Shown piece by piece: positions 1-8,299 of a DNA stretch of 64,000 bases (positions are counted from its first letter, which is position 1; every line of letters starts with the position of its first letter). This DNA is from Sulfurospirillum sp. (GTDB lineage Bacteria; Campylobacterota; Campylobacteria; Campylobacterales; Arcobacteraceae): assembly GCA_030491005.1 (NCBI GenBank), contig JAKZMJ010000002.1, forward strand, positions 161,839 through 225,838, read 5' to 3'. The notes beneath the pieces were generated by a model. The model made no database searches, was not told the origin of the DNA, and was given only the letters and a program-made list of their open reading frames with translations. Position numbers and translations under genes: made by a program.

Positions 1-1388
1 AAGTTATTTGGTATTGGCATATTCATTAATTCAGAGGCATTTACTTGAGTATTACCATTTGTTATTCTAAAATATTTATCTACTTCGATAGAACCTAAAA
101 AGTTTCCAATAATAAAAATTTCATTTTTATTAATTTCACTATCTTTTCTATATAAATAATTTAAATGATTCTCTAGTCCAATATAATCTTCTTTTATATC
201 ATCTTTTAATATATAGCCTAAATTTATTCTTCTCTTTTGTTCTTTAGAACTAAATCTTTTAATAATTAAATAATTTGATGTTTTTATTAATAATTTTTTA
301 CTATTTGGTGTATTTATAATATATTGTTCTTTGTTAATATTTAAAGGGTGTTCTAATTTTTCTTGTTTAAAATTATTCATCCAATATAATGGAACACTTT
401 TATTTTTATACTCTTTTAATAAAAATTCATTATTTCTAAATTTTACTACTTTTCCAGTTGATACAGTGTAGCCTAATGATTTTAAGCTATTATTTGTTTT
501 CCCAAATTTTTCTATTATTTTAATATCACTTTTAGTAGTAGGTATTTTAATAATAATATCTTTATCTAGTGAATTAATAATTAAATCTTGAGAGATTTCT
601 GCTTCTTGATAATTTTCAAATAATGAATTATCACTAGATGATATGGTTACCGTATTGTTTCTAATTATCTTTTTTGATAATTTTGTTATGATTGTTTCTT
701 GTAAAATATTTTCATTTTTAAAATGTTTATTTCTTGTTTTGAAAATGTGTATATGTTGAAGCGATGAATTAGTTTTTAAATAGTCTCTAAACTTTTTAAA
801 ATAACTACCAGATGTAAAACTACGAGGTGTAATAAAAACCATTTCACCATCATTTCTTAATAACTCAATAGACTTAGCCATAAAGAGCATATATATATTA
901 GGTTGACCAAATACAATATGATTCATTCTTACTGCTTCTTCTGAAGATTTATTAATTTTAAAATATGGTGGATTTGAAATAATATAATCAAATTTATTTT
1001 GATTATTATCTAAAATAAAATTTTTTTCTATGATATTAATTTTAATATTGATATTATTTAATTTATTTTGTAATTTGTTTAAATTTGATGTTAATAAGGG
1101 AATAATATTATTATCTATTTCGTATAAAGTAAGTTCTATATTTTTCGTAAAATTATATTTGGATAATTTATTTATTAAAGATATAGATAGTATTCCATTA
1201 CCTGCACCACAATCTAATATTTTGATATCTTGATTTTTATTAATAAACAAAGATGACATATAATCTGCAATACTTTTATCTGTAAAATATTGACCAAATT
1301 GTTTTTTATGAATTTCATCATTTAAATTATTATAATTTATGTATTGATTTTCTATTATAGTTAAGTCATCCGATATTCTTGCAGTCAT
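1..1388 (-). CDS. N6-adenine DNA methyltransferase, Eco57I-like, C-terminus off the window
   Basis: Read on the minus strand from the ATG at 1386-1388, one open frame runs to the left edge, so at least 462 residues are present and the C-terminus is missing. The N-terminus carries a KKQFGQYFTDKSIADYM segment (the motif X region of N6-adenine methyltransferases), then ILDCGAGNGILSISL (SAM-binding motif I) and IISNPPYF (catalytic motif IV, N139). This motif order is that of Eco57I-type or type I HsdM-like enzymes, which methylate adenine in DNA. An in-frame TAG 15 nt upstream fixes the start region; the ribosome site is weak. It is the only intact part of what may once have been a restriction-modification locus: a truncated endonuclease-like gene in the same orientation lies upstream beyond two insertion sequences. 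Target sequence unknown. Whether it also contains a nuclease domain cannot be seen. Confidence 0.85.
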   Translation of the reverse strand, partial: MTARISDDLTIIENQYINYNNLNDEIHKKQFGQYFTDKSIADYMSSLFINKNQDIKILDCGAGNGILSISLINKLSKYNFTKNIELTLYEIDNNIIPLLTSNLNKLQNKLNNINIKINIIEKNFILDNNQNKFDYIISNPPYFKINKSSEEAVRMNHIVFGQPNIYMLFMAKSIELLRNDGEMVFITPRSFTSGSYFKKFRDYLKTNSSLQHIHIFKTRNKHFKNENILQETIITKLSKKIIRNNTVTISSSDNSLFENYQEAEISQDLIINSLDKDIIIKIPTTKSDIKIIEKFGKTNNSLKSLGYTVSTGKVVKFRNNEFLLKEYKNKSVPLYWMNNFKQEKLEHPLNINKEQYIINTPNSKKLLIKTSNYLIIKRFSSKEQKRRINLGYILKDDIKEDYIGLENHLNYLYRKDSEINKNEIFIIGNFLGSIEVDKYFRITNGNTQVNASELMNMPIPNN

Positions 1389-1696
1389 TCTTGAAATTAC
1401 CTAGTTTTAATATGTATTTATTATATCTAATCTTTAAATATATTTGTAGTAATTATTCTTTTGATTGAATAAATGTAAATATCAAACTTTCTAAATCTCT
1501 GATAATATTTTTTAACATCATAAAAAAATTTATCACCAAATAAAGATAGCAATAAAAAATTATTAATATAATGAGCCACTTGCAAATCAGCAAATAAGTT
1601 CATAATTTAGGTTTTTATTTGTAAAAAAAGTTGAATCAAATTTCAAATAAGTTATAATTTTATATCCTAAAATTTAACAGAAAAGAGATTCAACTT
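1389..1696. other. Intergenic stretch before the first transposase
   Basis: This 308-base AT-rich gap lies between the divergent methyltransferase and the first transposase. It holds an inverted 9-base pair (AGTTGAATC near 1627-1635 and GATTCAACT near 1687-1695) flanking the transposase leader. That pair could be part of the element's left end or a leader stem. I could not match it to an inverted copy beyond the transposase stop, so the ends of this insertion sequence are not defined. A minus-strand 58-codon frame at 1427-1603 has no ribosome site and is not called. Confidence 0.3.
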
Positions 1697-2866
1697 ATGA
1701 AAAATATTATACCAAAATTATCTTCAAATCTTTCAAAAATGTGGCTTAGGATTATAAACCATGAAAATTGTTTATTTCCTGAGATAAAAGAACAACTAGG
1801 AACACTAAGCACTAAAGAAGAAAAATTAATAAAAATATTAGATTTTGCCCAAATAGAAAAGCATGTTACAATTGTAACAATTACAAACACTCCAAAAGAT
1901 AGAGAAGAAATAGCAAGGGCATTTATTGCTAAATCAGTTTATAATATACAAACAACAAGAGATTTAATTCATAGACTGCATAGGGATAGAATATTGCGAG
2001 TATTATGTGGATGGAGATATAAAATAGATATTCCTAGTGAATCTAAATTTAGTAGAGTGTTTGAACAACTTAGTGATATGAAAATAGCTGAGAAAACTCA
2101 TCAAAAATTCATAGAAGAATATTTGTCAGATACTATATTTATGTATAATGCAAGTGATGCTACTAAAATACCACTTAGGGAAAAACCTGTAAAAGTTGAG
2201 AAAAAAGAGAAAGTAAAAAATAAAGTTGGAAGACCTAAAAAAGGTGAGAAAAGAGAAGCTATAAAACCAAAGATTCTTGAACTTCAAAAAGATATGAAAA
2301 CTACTAATGATATGTTATCACTTGTATCAACATCATGTGGAGTTGGTATTAAACAAAATTCAAAAGGTAATAGAGAAGTTTGGATAGGTGGTAAACTTCA
2401 TATTAGTGTTGTTGATGGAGATATACCAGTAGTTGCATTTTATAGTGGTGCAAATGTTCATGATAGTTCTGTAGCACTTCCACTTATAAATGAAACTAGC
2501 AAAAGAGTAATGTATCTTCATGATTTACTTGATGCTGGATATGATAGTGATATTATTGCAGAGTATTCTGAAGAGTTAAATCATAAACCAATCATAGATA
2601 TAAATCCTAAAAACTCTAAAGTGCTAAAAGAAAAAATAGCTTTAGCAAAAGAGGAAAAAGAAAAATTTGAATATTTAAATTTGACTCAAGCATCAGATAA
2701 ACATCACTACAAGCAAAGAAGTATGGTAGAGCGAGTAAATAAATACTTAAAAGATGACTTTGGATGTGATAAAATATACTATCAAGGGGCAAATAAGGTA
2801 GCTTGCGTTTTAGCATTTGGAATTTTATCTATTTGTATACATCAAAGTTTAAAACTTATTACATGA
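1697..2866 (+). CDS. DDE transposase of an IS4/IS5-like insertion sequence
   Basis: The 389-residue protein has the layout of IS4/IS5/IS1182-type transposases: an N-terminal all-helical region, a basic central segment (KVGRPKKGEKR, about 175-185), and spaced acidic residues matching a DDE catalytic triad. These are YNASDATKIP (about 150-160), LLDAGYDSD (about 278-286) and RSMVERVNKYLKDDFG (about 340-355), where the last E lies in the usual Y/R-x-x-E-R-x pattern. It moves the element by cut-and-paste. The frame is intact and starts at ATG after an AAAAGAGA segment. It lies between the methyltransferase and a second element, so the two insertions are stacked. I could not recognise the exact IS family, nor terminal repeats or a target duplication. 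Confidence 0.8.
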   Translation: MKNIIPKLSSNLSKMWLRIINHENCLFPEIKEQLGTLSTKEEKLIKILDFAQIEKHVTIVTITNTPKDREEIARAFIAKSVYNIQTTRDLIHRLHRDRILRVLCGWRYKIDIPSESKFSRVFEQLSDMKIAEKTHQKFIEEYLSDTIFMYNASDATKIPLREKPVKVEKKEKVKNKVGRPKKGEKREAIKPKILELQKDMKTTNDMLSLVSTSCGVGIKQNSKGNREVWIGGKLHISVVDGDIPVVAFYSGANVHDSSVALPLINETSKRVMYLHDLLDAGYDSDIIAEYSEELNHKPIIDINPKNSKVLKEKIALAKEEKEKFEYLNLTQASDKHHYKQRSMVERVNKYLKDDFGCDKIYYQGANKVACVLAFGILSICIHQSLKLIT

Positions 2867-2936
2867 CCATTGATAGAAATTTATATAAAAATACTGAATT
2901 TTACAATTTAACCATAAGGAATGGAGAAAAAATGGG

Positions 2937-2959
2937 CTTAATGAAAAATTTAGGGGTCT
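2937..2959. repeat. Left terminal inverted repeat of the IS1249-like element
   Basis: The 23 bases begin cttaatgaaaaatt and end ggggtct. They are the reverse complement of 3973-3995 with a single t/c difference. Confidence 0.85.
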
Positions 2960-2965
2960 GATTTA

Positions 2966-3919
2966 TCACTTTTTCTTATAACTAACAAGATAATCATCAA
3001 GCATTTTTAACTTCAAACTTTTAGTAACACCATTATGTATTTTTATAAGTTTTTTCATAGGTGAAAACACTCCACCATCTATAGAATTTGTAGTATTATG
3101 TATAGTAATATTTCTATGATTTTTATAAGTAAAAAGGTAAGGTAGATTAGTTATTAAACTTCTGTATGCAGACCTAACTCTTGGATGAGTAAAATTCAAT
3201 TTACCTGTAGTTGGAGATATTGACTTTTCATCTAAAAAACCTTTATATATTTTGTACCATTCATCTAACTTTTTGCTAAAATTCTTTTGATTTGTACTTG
3301 TTAAGTTATACATTATTTTTTGTAAATCTTTACTAGCTTGTAGTCTAGGTTTTCTAGTTAAATATTTATTGATTGTTTTTCTTTGATGAAAGTGGCACAT
3401 CTGAGTTGGATAGTCTTTAAAAGCTTTATATAAGCCTCTCTTACCATCAATTATAATTGCTTGCCTTTGTATCCTAATTCTACTAGCAAGTCTAAATGCT
3501 GCTTGTAATCAAATACTAATTCGCTATCAATATGTTTCCAAGTTAGTATCTCTTTTGATATAGTATCTTTGAAAACTAAAGTACCTAACTTATCTTTTCG
3601 TTTGCCATAAAAAGTGGCATCACAAACTATAACAACTTCTCTTGGATTATGGATCTTTTCATCTGGCTCATATTCTAATATTTGCTTTCTTATCCATGGT
3701 AAACTTCTATTATAATCTTCGGCTAAATTAGATAATATTTGTCTTCTGTAAATATACTTTTTAAAGATTATTTCTTGTAGATTTTTTGGTCTTCTTTTAG
3801 AACTAAATTTACGACCACATTCATTACATTTATATCTCTGTATACCATTTCTCGTACCTATCTTTTTAGTATAGCTTTTTAGACAATATGGACAAGTTTT
3901 ATTGTTTTTTTACAGCCAT
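2966..3919 (-). pseudogene. Frameshifted IS1249-type (IS256 group) transposase
   Basis: The N-terminal part reads TCPYCLKS...YKCNECGRKFSSKRRP (a C-x2-C ... C-x2-C zinc ribbon), then VVIVCDATFYGKRKDKLGTLVF (first catalytic Asp) up to about 3465, where the frame ends at a stop. The rest continues in another frame as AIIIDGKRGLYKAF, QMCHFHQRK, YLTRKPRLQA and NTTNSIDGG, all hallmarks of IS1249 transposases. A second shift lies at the start: from the ATG at 3917-3919 a run of seven A (T7 on the forward strand, 3905-3911) leads to an immediate stop, while six A would join the start to the zinc ribbon. With two shifts the gene is most likely dead. Slippage on the A run could rescue only the first. 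Only the last 144 codons (2966-3400) form an open frame with its own ATG. Confidence 0.8.
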
Positions 3920-3972
3920 TTGTAAACAATCCTTTTTTAACTCCTATAGTATCGTAGTTTACTTGAGTTTTT

Positions 3973-3995
3973 AGACCCCTGAATTTTTCATTAAG
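3973..3995. repeat. Right terminal inverted repeat of the IS1249-like element
   Basis: The 23 bases begin agacccc and end ttcattaag, complementary to the left end. The stop codon of the truncated DUF6998-like gene starts at the very next base (3996-3998 on the forward strand). Confidence 0.85.
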
Positions 3996-4253
3996 TCATA
4001 TATGTCCATTTGAATCCATTTTTGCTGTAGTTTTAACAGAAATTCTTTCACCTGTTGAACTAACAACATCATATCCTTTTTGATTAACTTCAATAACCAT
4101 TTGACCATTTGTGATTAATGCCGAATATAGTTCTCCAATTCTACCACTTAGATGTCTTAACTCTGTTGGTGCTACACCCCATTCTAGTTCTCGTTCAAAC
4201 CAAGACATTGCTTCACCAAGTGATTGAATAATTTGCATTTGTGTTAAAGCCAA
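3996..4253 (-). pseudogene. Truncated DUF6998-like gene with a possible PD-(D/E)xK motif
   Basis: The 85-residue product resembles the N-terminal half of DUF6998 proteins, a family found in accessory regions: MALTQMQIIQSLGEAMSWFERELEWG, then GRIGELYSALI and GYDVVSSTGERISVKTTA. The last segment has the spacing of a PD-(D/E)xK nuclease core (GYD ... GE-x-x-x-VK), so a restriction-endonuclease-like role is possible; that is my inference. The coding frame ends in a TGA abutting the right inverted repeat of the IS1249-like element, so the 3' half was lost by that insertion or a later deletion. I see no remainder of the gene left of the element. It points toward the adenine methyltransferase at 1-1388, so the two may be remains of one restriction-modification unit. 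Confidence 0.6.
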
Positions 4254-4535
4254 TTTTATTTCCTTCTATTTAATGTATAACTATTTATTAAACATACATT
4301 ATAGTCATTAAGCACTTAAATGTACTAATAACTAACATTCACATAATACTGATAAACACTACCTCAAATGAAGAAACATTGCAAAATGACATCTTTTTTA
4401 TGAATATTACTTTTTTTAGATAAGCTTTTAATGTATGTTTTATGTCTGTATTTCGGTGTAAATAGTACATTATGTATGTTTAATAGGTCTAAATCGTGAT
4501 AAAAGTGCATTTATTAAGTTTGAGAGGAGTAACAA

Positions 4536-5486
4536 ATGGCTAAAAAATTATTGGAAGTGATGAGGGATAAGATTAGATTTAAGCATTATAGTATTAAAAC
4601 AGAAAGGGTTTATTTATATTGGGTTAAGAAGTATATTTTGTTTCATAATAAAAAGCATCCTAAAAATATGGGCAAGATAGAGATAGAAGAATATTTGACA
4701 AATTTGGCTATTTATAATCAGGTAAGTCCTGCTACTTAGAATCAAGCTTTTAATGCTATATTATTTTTATATGAACAAGTATTAAGTATCTCCCTTAAAA
4801 ATGAGAATATTCAGGCTTTACGAGCAAAGCAAAAAAAGCATATTCCTGTTGTTTTATCTATGGAAGAAGTGAAACAAGTTATTTTATGCACAAATGGTAT
4901 CTATCAACTTATGTTAAAACTTATGTATGGTTGTGGTCTTCGAATGAGTGAGCTTTTAAGTCTTCGTATAAAAGATATAGATTTTTCTTATGAGAAAGTT
5001 TATATTTGGGATAGTAAATCACAAAAAGACAGAACAGTTCCCATACCTTTATTGATAAAAGAAGAACTTTTAATACAAGTTGAAAAAGTAAAAGAGATAC
5101 ATACAATAGATTTAAAAAATGGCTACGGAACAGTTTTTCTTCCTTTTGGATTTGATAAAAAATCACCTAAAACAAAATGACAATATCTTTTTCCTATGGA
5201 TAAAGTTTCAAAAGACCCTAGAAGTAATATAATACGACGACATCATACTTTAGATGTTACTTTTAGTAGAAACATTAAACGAGCAGTTCAAAAATGTGAT
5301 ATTGATAAAAAGATTTCTGCCCATATTTTTAGATACTCTTATGCTACTCATTTACTACAAAATGGGACTGATATACGCTCAATTCAAGAACTTTTAGGGC
5401 ATAAGTCTATAGAAACAACGATGATATATACACATGTTATAAAAGAGTTAAATCAAAATGAGATAAAATCACCTTTAGATTTTTAG
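4536..5486 (+). pseudogene. Integron-type tyrosine recombinase (IntI-like), two nonsense codons
   Basis: Read through two stops, the frame gives a complete integron integrase-like protein of about 316 residues. It has KLLEVMRDKIRFKHYSIKTE at the N-terminus (core-binding domain), PVVLSMEEV, YGCGLRMSELLSLRIKDID (first catalytic Arg), the KNGYGTVFLPFGFDKKSP insertion typical of Int[12 protein letters not shown] (H-x-x-R), [16 protein letters not shown] (final Tyr) and the closing KSPLDF. The first stop, TAG at 4738-4740, replaces a Gln of the TQNQA segment. The second, TGA at 5178-5180, replaces the Trp of the WQYLFP segment. Both are single transitions (CAG to TAG, TGG to TGA) with no frame change, so decay is recent. 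A ribosome site (GAGAGGAG) precedes the ATG. Genes to its left point away from it, as cassettes would, but I see no attC sites. Confidence 0.85.
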
Positions 5487-5623
5487 TATGATTTTATATT
5501 AAGATTTATTTATTTTCCAAATTAGCATATTCTTCATCGGAAAATATTCGTGAAACTGTAATAAACTGGTAACCTAAGTCTATTTCAAGTGAAAAAGAGT
5601 TACCAAATGCAGAACTTTCTTTT

Positions 5624-5688
5624 TTAACATATCGTATCTCTTAAATGAAGGTGCATATCCAAAGGATTATTTATAATAAACTCTTGCA

Positions 5689-5689
<1 letters not shown>
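5624..5689 (-). pseudogene. pyrC: Stub of pyrC (dihydroorotase N-terminus)
   Basis: Directly overlapping the glnB stop (TAATG) is an ATG-initiated frame of 21 codons reading MQEFIINNPLDMHLHLRD. This is the signature start of class II dihydroorotase, where HLH ligates the catalytic zinc. After RD the similarity stops and the frame ends at TAA. Downstream bases code, in another frame, ...SSAFGNSFSLEIDLGYQF... ending at a TAA near 5510, which looks like the tail of an unrelated gene. So nearly all of pyrC seems to have been deleted, joining its first codons to foreign sequence next to the integrase pseudogene. A functional dihydroorotase must then be encoded elsewhere, or the cell imports pyrimidines. 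Confidence 0.65.
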
Positions 5690-6063
<374 letters not shown>

Positions 6064-6067
6064 TTAT

Positions 6068-7255
6068 TTAAAATGCTCGTTTAAACTCAGGATATGCTTC
6101 TAGTCCACACTCTTCCACATCTAAACCTTGTAATTCTTCATCATTATGAGCCCTTAAAGGCATAAGTTTATTTATTAGGTATAATACAATAAATGAGCTA
6201 GTAAAGACGAATACACCGATTACTAATATACCTTTTACTTGTCCCAAAAGAGTAATATCAACTCCATTTGAAGCAAAAATACCTACAGCTAATGTTCCCC
6301 AAATACCATTTAACAAATGCACAGATAAAGCACCAACTGGATCATCAAGTTTAAGTTTATCAAAAAAACTTACTCCAAAGACGACAATAGCTCCACCAAT
6401 AGCTCCTATTAAAATAGGAGTGAACATATCATATAAATTTGGAGCTGCTGTAATTGAAACCAAGCCACCTAAAGCTCCATTTAACACCATAGTAATATCT
6501 AGTTTTTTATATTTAAAATACATAAAAATACCAACACATATTGCACCTGCTAGTCCTGCTGTATTTGTATTTAAAATAGTTAAAGCAACTGCATTGGCAC
6601 TTTCCTTACTAGCAATTGAACCAATAGATCCTCCATTAAATCCAAACCAACCAATCCATAATAAAAATGCTCCTAAGGTAACTAAAGGAATATTTGAAGC
6701 TGGTATTACTCTAATAGCTCCATTTTTGGTATATCTTCCACGCCTGCTTCCAATTATTAAAATAGCAGCCAATAAAGCCCAACCACCAGTACTGTGAATT
6801 ACAGTTGAACCTGCTAAGTCATACATTGAGAGATTAAAAATAGTATCTTTTAATAGATTTGTACCCCATGTAATATTTACAACTAAAGGATAAAGTATAC
6901 AAGCCATAATAATAGTAAAAAAAGCAAGAGGTAATACTTTAGCCCTCTCAGATACTCCCCCACTCATTATATTTATAACCTTACCTACAAAAGCCATTTG
7001 AAATAAAAGCAAAGCATACTTACTCATAGAATTACTAGCTAATTCTCCAAAAGCTAAATTGTATCCAAAGAGCAAAAAACACAAAGATGCAAGTGCATAA
7101 ATCATAGTATTTATCATAAGTACAGAAGAAACATTTTTAGTTCTTACAATTCCAGCCTCAAGCATAGCAAAACCTGGAACCATCAAAATAATCAACACCA
7201 TAGAAAATATTGCAAAAAATGTATCAAGTACATAAGAAACTGACTCAATATCCAT
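6068..7255 (-). CDS. amt: Ammonium transporter
   Basis: This 395-residue polytopic inner-membrane protein belongs to the Amt/Mep/Rh family that moves ammonium through a trimeric channel. Recognisable segments are MVPGFAMLEAGIVRTKN (first membrane helices), AGSTVIHSTGGWALLAA (the first conserved pore His lies in this region), LLWIGWFGFNGGS, and SVHLLNGIWGTLAVGIFA (second pore His). About eleven membrane segments can be traced. It ends with a short cytosolic tail of about 30 residues that would meet the PII T-loop. It is the first gene of the amt-glnB pair, divergent from the ATPase gene at 7400, so the 145-base gap carries both promoters. Confidence 0.95.
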   Translation of the reverse strand: MDIESVSYVLDTFFAIFSMVLIILMVPGFAMLEAGIVRTKNVSSVLMINTMIYALASLCFLLFGYNLAFGELASNSMSKYALLLFQMAFVGKVINIMSGGVSERAKVLPLAFFTIIMACILYPLVVNITWGTNLLKDTIFNLSMYDLAGSTVIHSTGGWALLAAILIIGSRRGRYTKNGAIRVIPASNIPLVTLGAFLLWIGWFGFNGGSIGSIASKESANAVALTILNTNTAGLAGAICVGIFMYFKYKKLDITMVLNGALGGLVSITAAPNLYDMFTPILIGAIGGAIVVFGVSFFDKLKLDDPVGALSVHLLNGIWGTLAVGIFASNGVDITLLGQVKGILVIGVFVFTSSFIVLYLINKLMPLRAHNDEELQGLDVEECGLEAYPEFKRAF

Positions 7256-7399
7256 ATTAATCCTTAATTTTTGTATGAATTATTATAATAGTATTTAAGT
7301 ATTACAGTATAAAATATATGTATATTTTTTATACAATTTTATATTTATTGTTGTAGAATATAATTTAGATGTAATTTAAAATTATAAAAGGTATATATT

Positions 7400-8152
7400 G
7401 TGGATGATTTTATAGCACTTTCAAAAAACTCAAAAGAAATATATAATATTGCTTATTCTTTAAAAGAGAGAGTTAAGATTAATGCCTTAATTAAAGGTCA
7501 AGTAGGAGTTGGGAAAAAAACTCTAGCACAATATATTTTAGCAAAAGCTAAAATCTATGATGCAAGAAGTTTGCAAGAAGATATCAAAGATAATATACTA
7601 AATATTAAAAATTCATCTATTATTATAAATAAAATCGAAGATATAACTAATATTGATTTATTGATTTCTTGGATTAATAAAAACAATATTAGAATAATAG
7701 CTACAACACTAAGTAAGCAATTAAATAAAAAATTAGAAAATTTATTTCCTATTATTCTTGAGATATTACCTTTAGATAAACGAAAAGAAGATTTAGATTT
7801 TTTAATTAAAAAGTTTTCGCTAGAAGCTAGTAAAACATTTAAAATAGAAGAAATACCATCATCCAAACTTATAATTAATATATCGCAAAATGCTCATAGT
7901 TTAAAAAAATCAATTTATTTTTCTTATTTATCTTTAAATATAAAAGAAGATGAGATAATGATGTTTATGGAAAATTTTATAACTTTAAATATGAATTCTA
8001 GTCATTTATATAAAGATTTCTTGTATTTATTTGAAATACCTTTATTAAAAGTAGCTAGTACAAAATATAAATCTCAAGTAAAAATGGCAGAAGCTTTAGG
8101 ATTAAATCGAATAACACTGCGAAAAAAACTTGACTTGTATTCAAAGTTATAA
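7400..8152 (+). CDS. Short ATPase with Fis-type helix-turn-helix, degenerate sigma-54 activator-like
   Basis: This 250-residue protein has a P-loop near the N-terminus (GQVGVGKKTLA, about residues 34-44), a Walker-B-like stretch NSSIIINKIED, and a C-terminal Fis-type DNA-binding helix (KVASTKYKSQVKMAEALG followed by LNRITLRKKLD). The order equals the AAA+ and Fis domains of NtrC-type sigma-54 activators. However, the GAFTGA loop that touches sigma-54 and the usual receiver domain are absent, and the ATPase core is shortened. It therefore may act as a DNA-binding regulator that does not open sigma-54 promoters. Translation probably starts at GTG 7400, preceded by AAAAGG at 7386-7391. It sits between the divergent amt-glnB pair and the nap operon, so either could be its target. 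Function is unproven. Confidence 0.65.
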   Translation: MDDFIALSKNSKEIYNIAYSLKERVKINALIKGQVGVGKKTLAQYILAKAKIYDARSLQEDIKDNILNIKNSSIIINKIEDITNIDLLISWINKNNIRIIATTLSKQLNKKLENLFPIILEILPLDKRKEDLDFLIKKFSLEASKTFKIEEIPSSKLIINISQNAHSLKKSIYFSYLSLNIKEDEIMMFMENFITLNMNSSHLYKDFLYLFEIPLLKVASTKYKSQVKMAEALGLNRITLRKKLDLYSKL

Positions 8153-8229
8153 GAATATATTACACTAGCCTATAACAAACAATCATTTTAGAAAAAGTAA
8201 ATTCTAATATTATTTTAAACTTAAAAAAA

Positions 8230-8271
8230 TTGATTAATATCAAACTTTATGTAAGATTAAAATGTTATAAT
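8230..8271 (+). promoter_or_regulatory. FNR/CRP-type box and -10 element of the nap operon
   Basis: TTGATTAATATCAA at 8230-8243 is a perfect FNR-type palindrome (TTGAT-N4-ATCAA). A TATAAT element lies at 8266-8271. If transcription begins about 7 bases after it (near 8278), the box is centred at about -41.5, the class II activator position. This fits induction of nap under low oxygen or with nitrate/nitrite by a CRP/FNR-family protein. The napA ribosome site AAGGAG follows. Confidence 0.75.
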
Positions 8272-8299
8272 TAATAAATTTAAACATAAGGAGAATTAT

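Larger units (their letters stand above)
2937..3995 (-). mobile_element. IS1249-like insertion sequence with 23-bp inverted ends
   Basis: The element is bounded by near-perfect inverted repeats of 23 bases (one mismatch) at 2937-2959 and 3973-3995, and contains a single transposase gene on the minus strand that is frameshifted. The length of about 1.06 kb and the zinc-ribbon plus DGKRGL/QMCHFHQ transposase fit IS1249-type elements of the IS256 group. The eight bases outside each end (aaaatggg left, tcatatat right) do not match, so no target duplication is visible. That may mean a rearrangement after insertion, which agrees with a neighbouring gene being truncated exactly at the right end and with no remainder on the left. 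Confidence 0.8.

Noticed and set aside
1427..1603. Minus-strand frame of 58 codons between methyltransferase and transposase
   Set aside because: No ribosome site, no similarity I recognise and it lies in very AT-rich DNA. It could be a gene fragment, but it does not continue the truncated DUF6998-like gene.
4254..4535. Possible attI/attC sites next to the integrase pseudogene
   Set aside because: No GTTRRRY-type core with folded flanks could be found by eye.
6420..6797. 125-codon frame opposite amt
   Set aside because: Shadow of a strongly conserved transporter gene on the other strand; no ribosome site.
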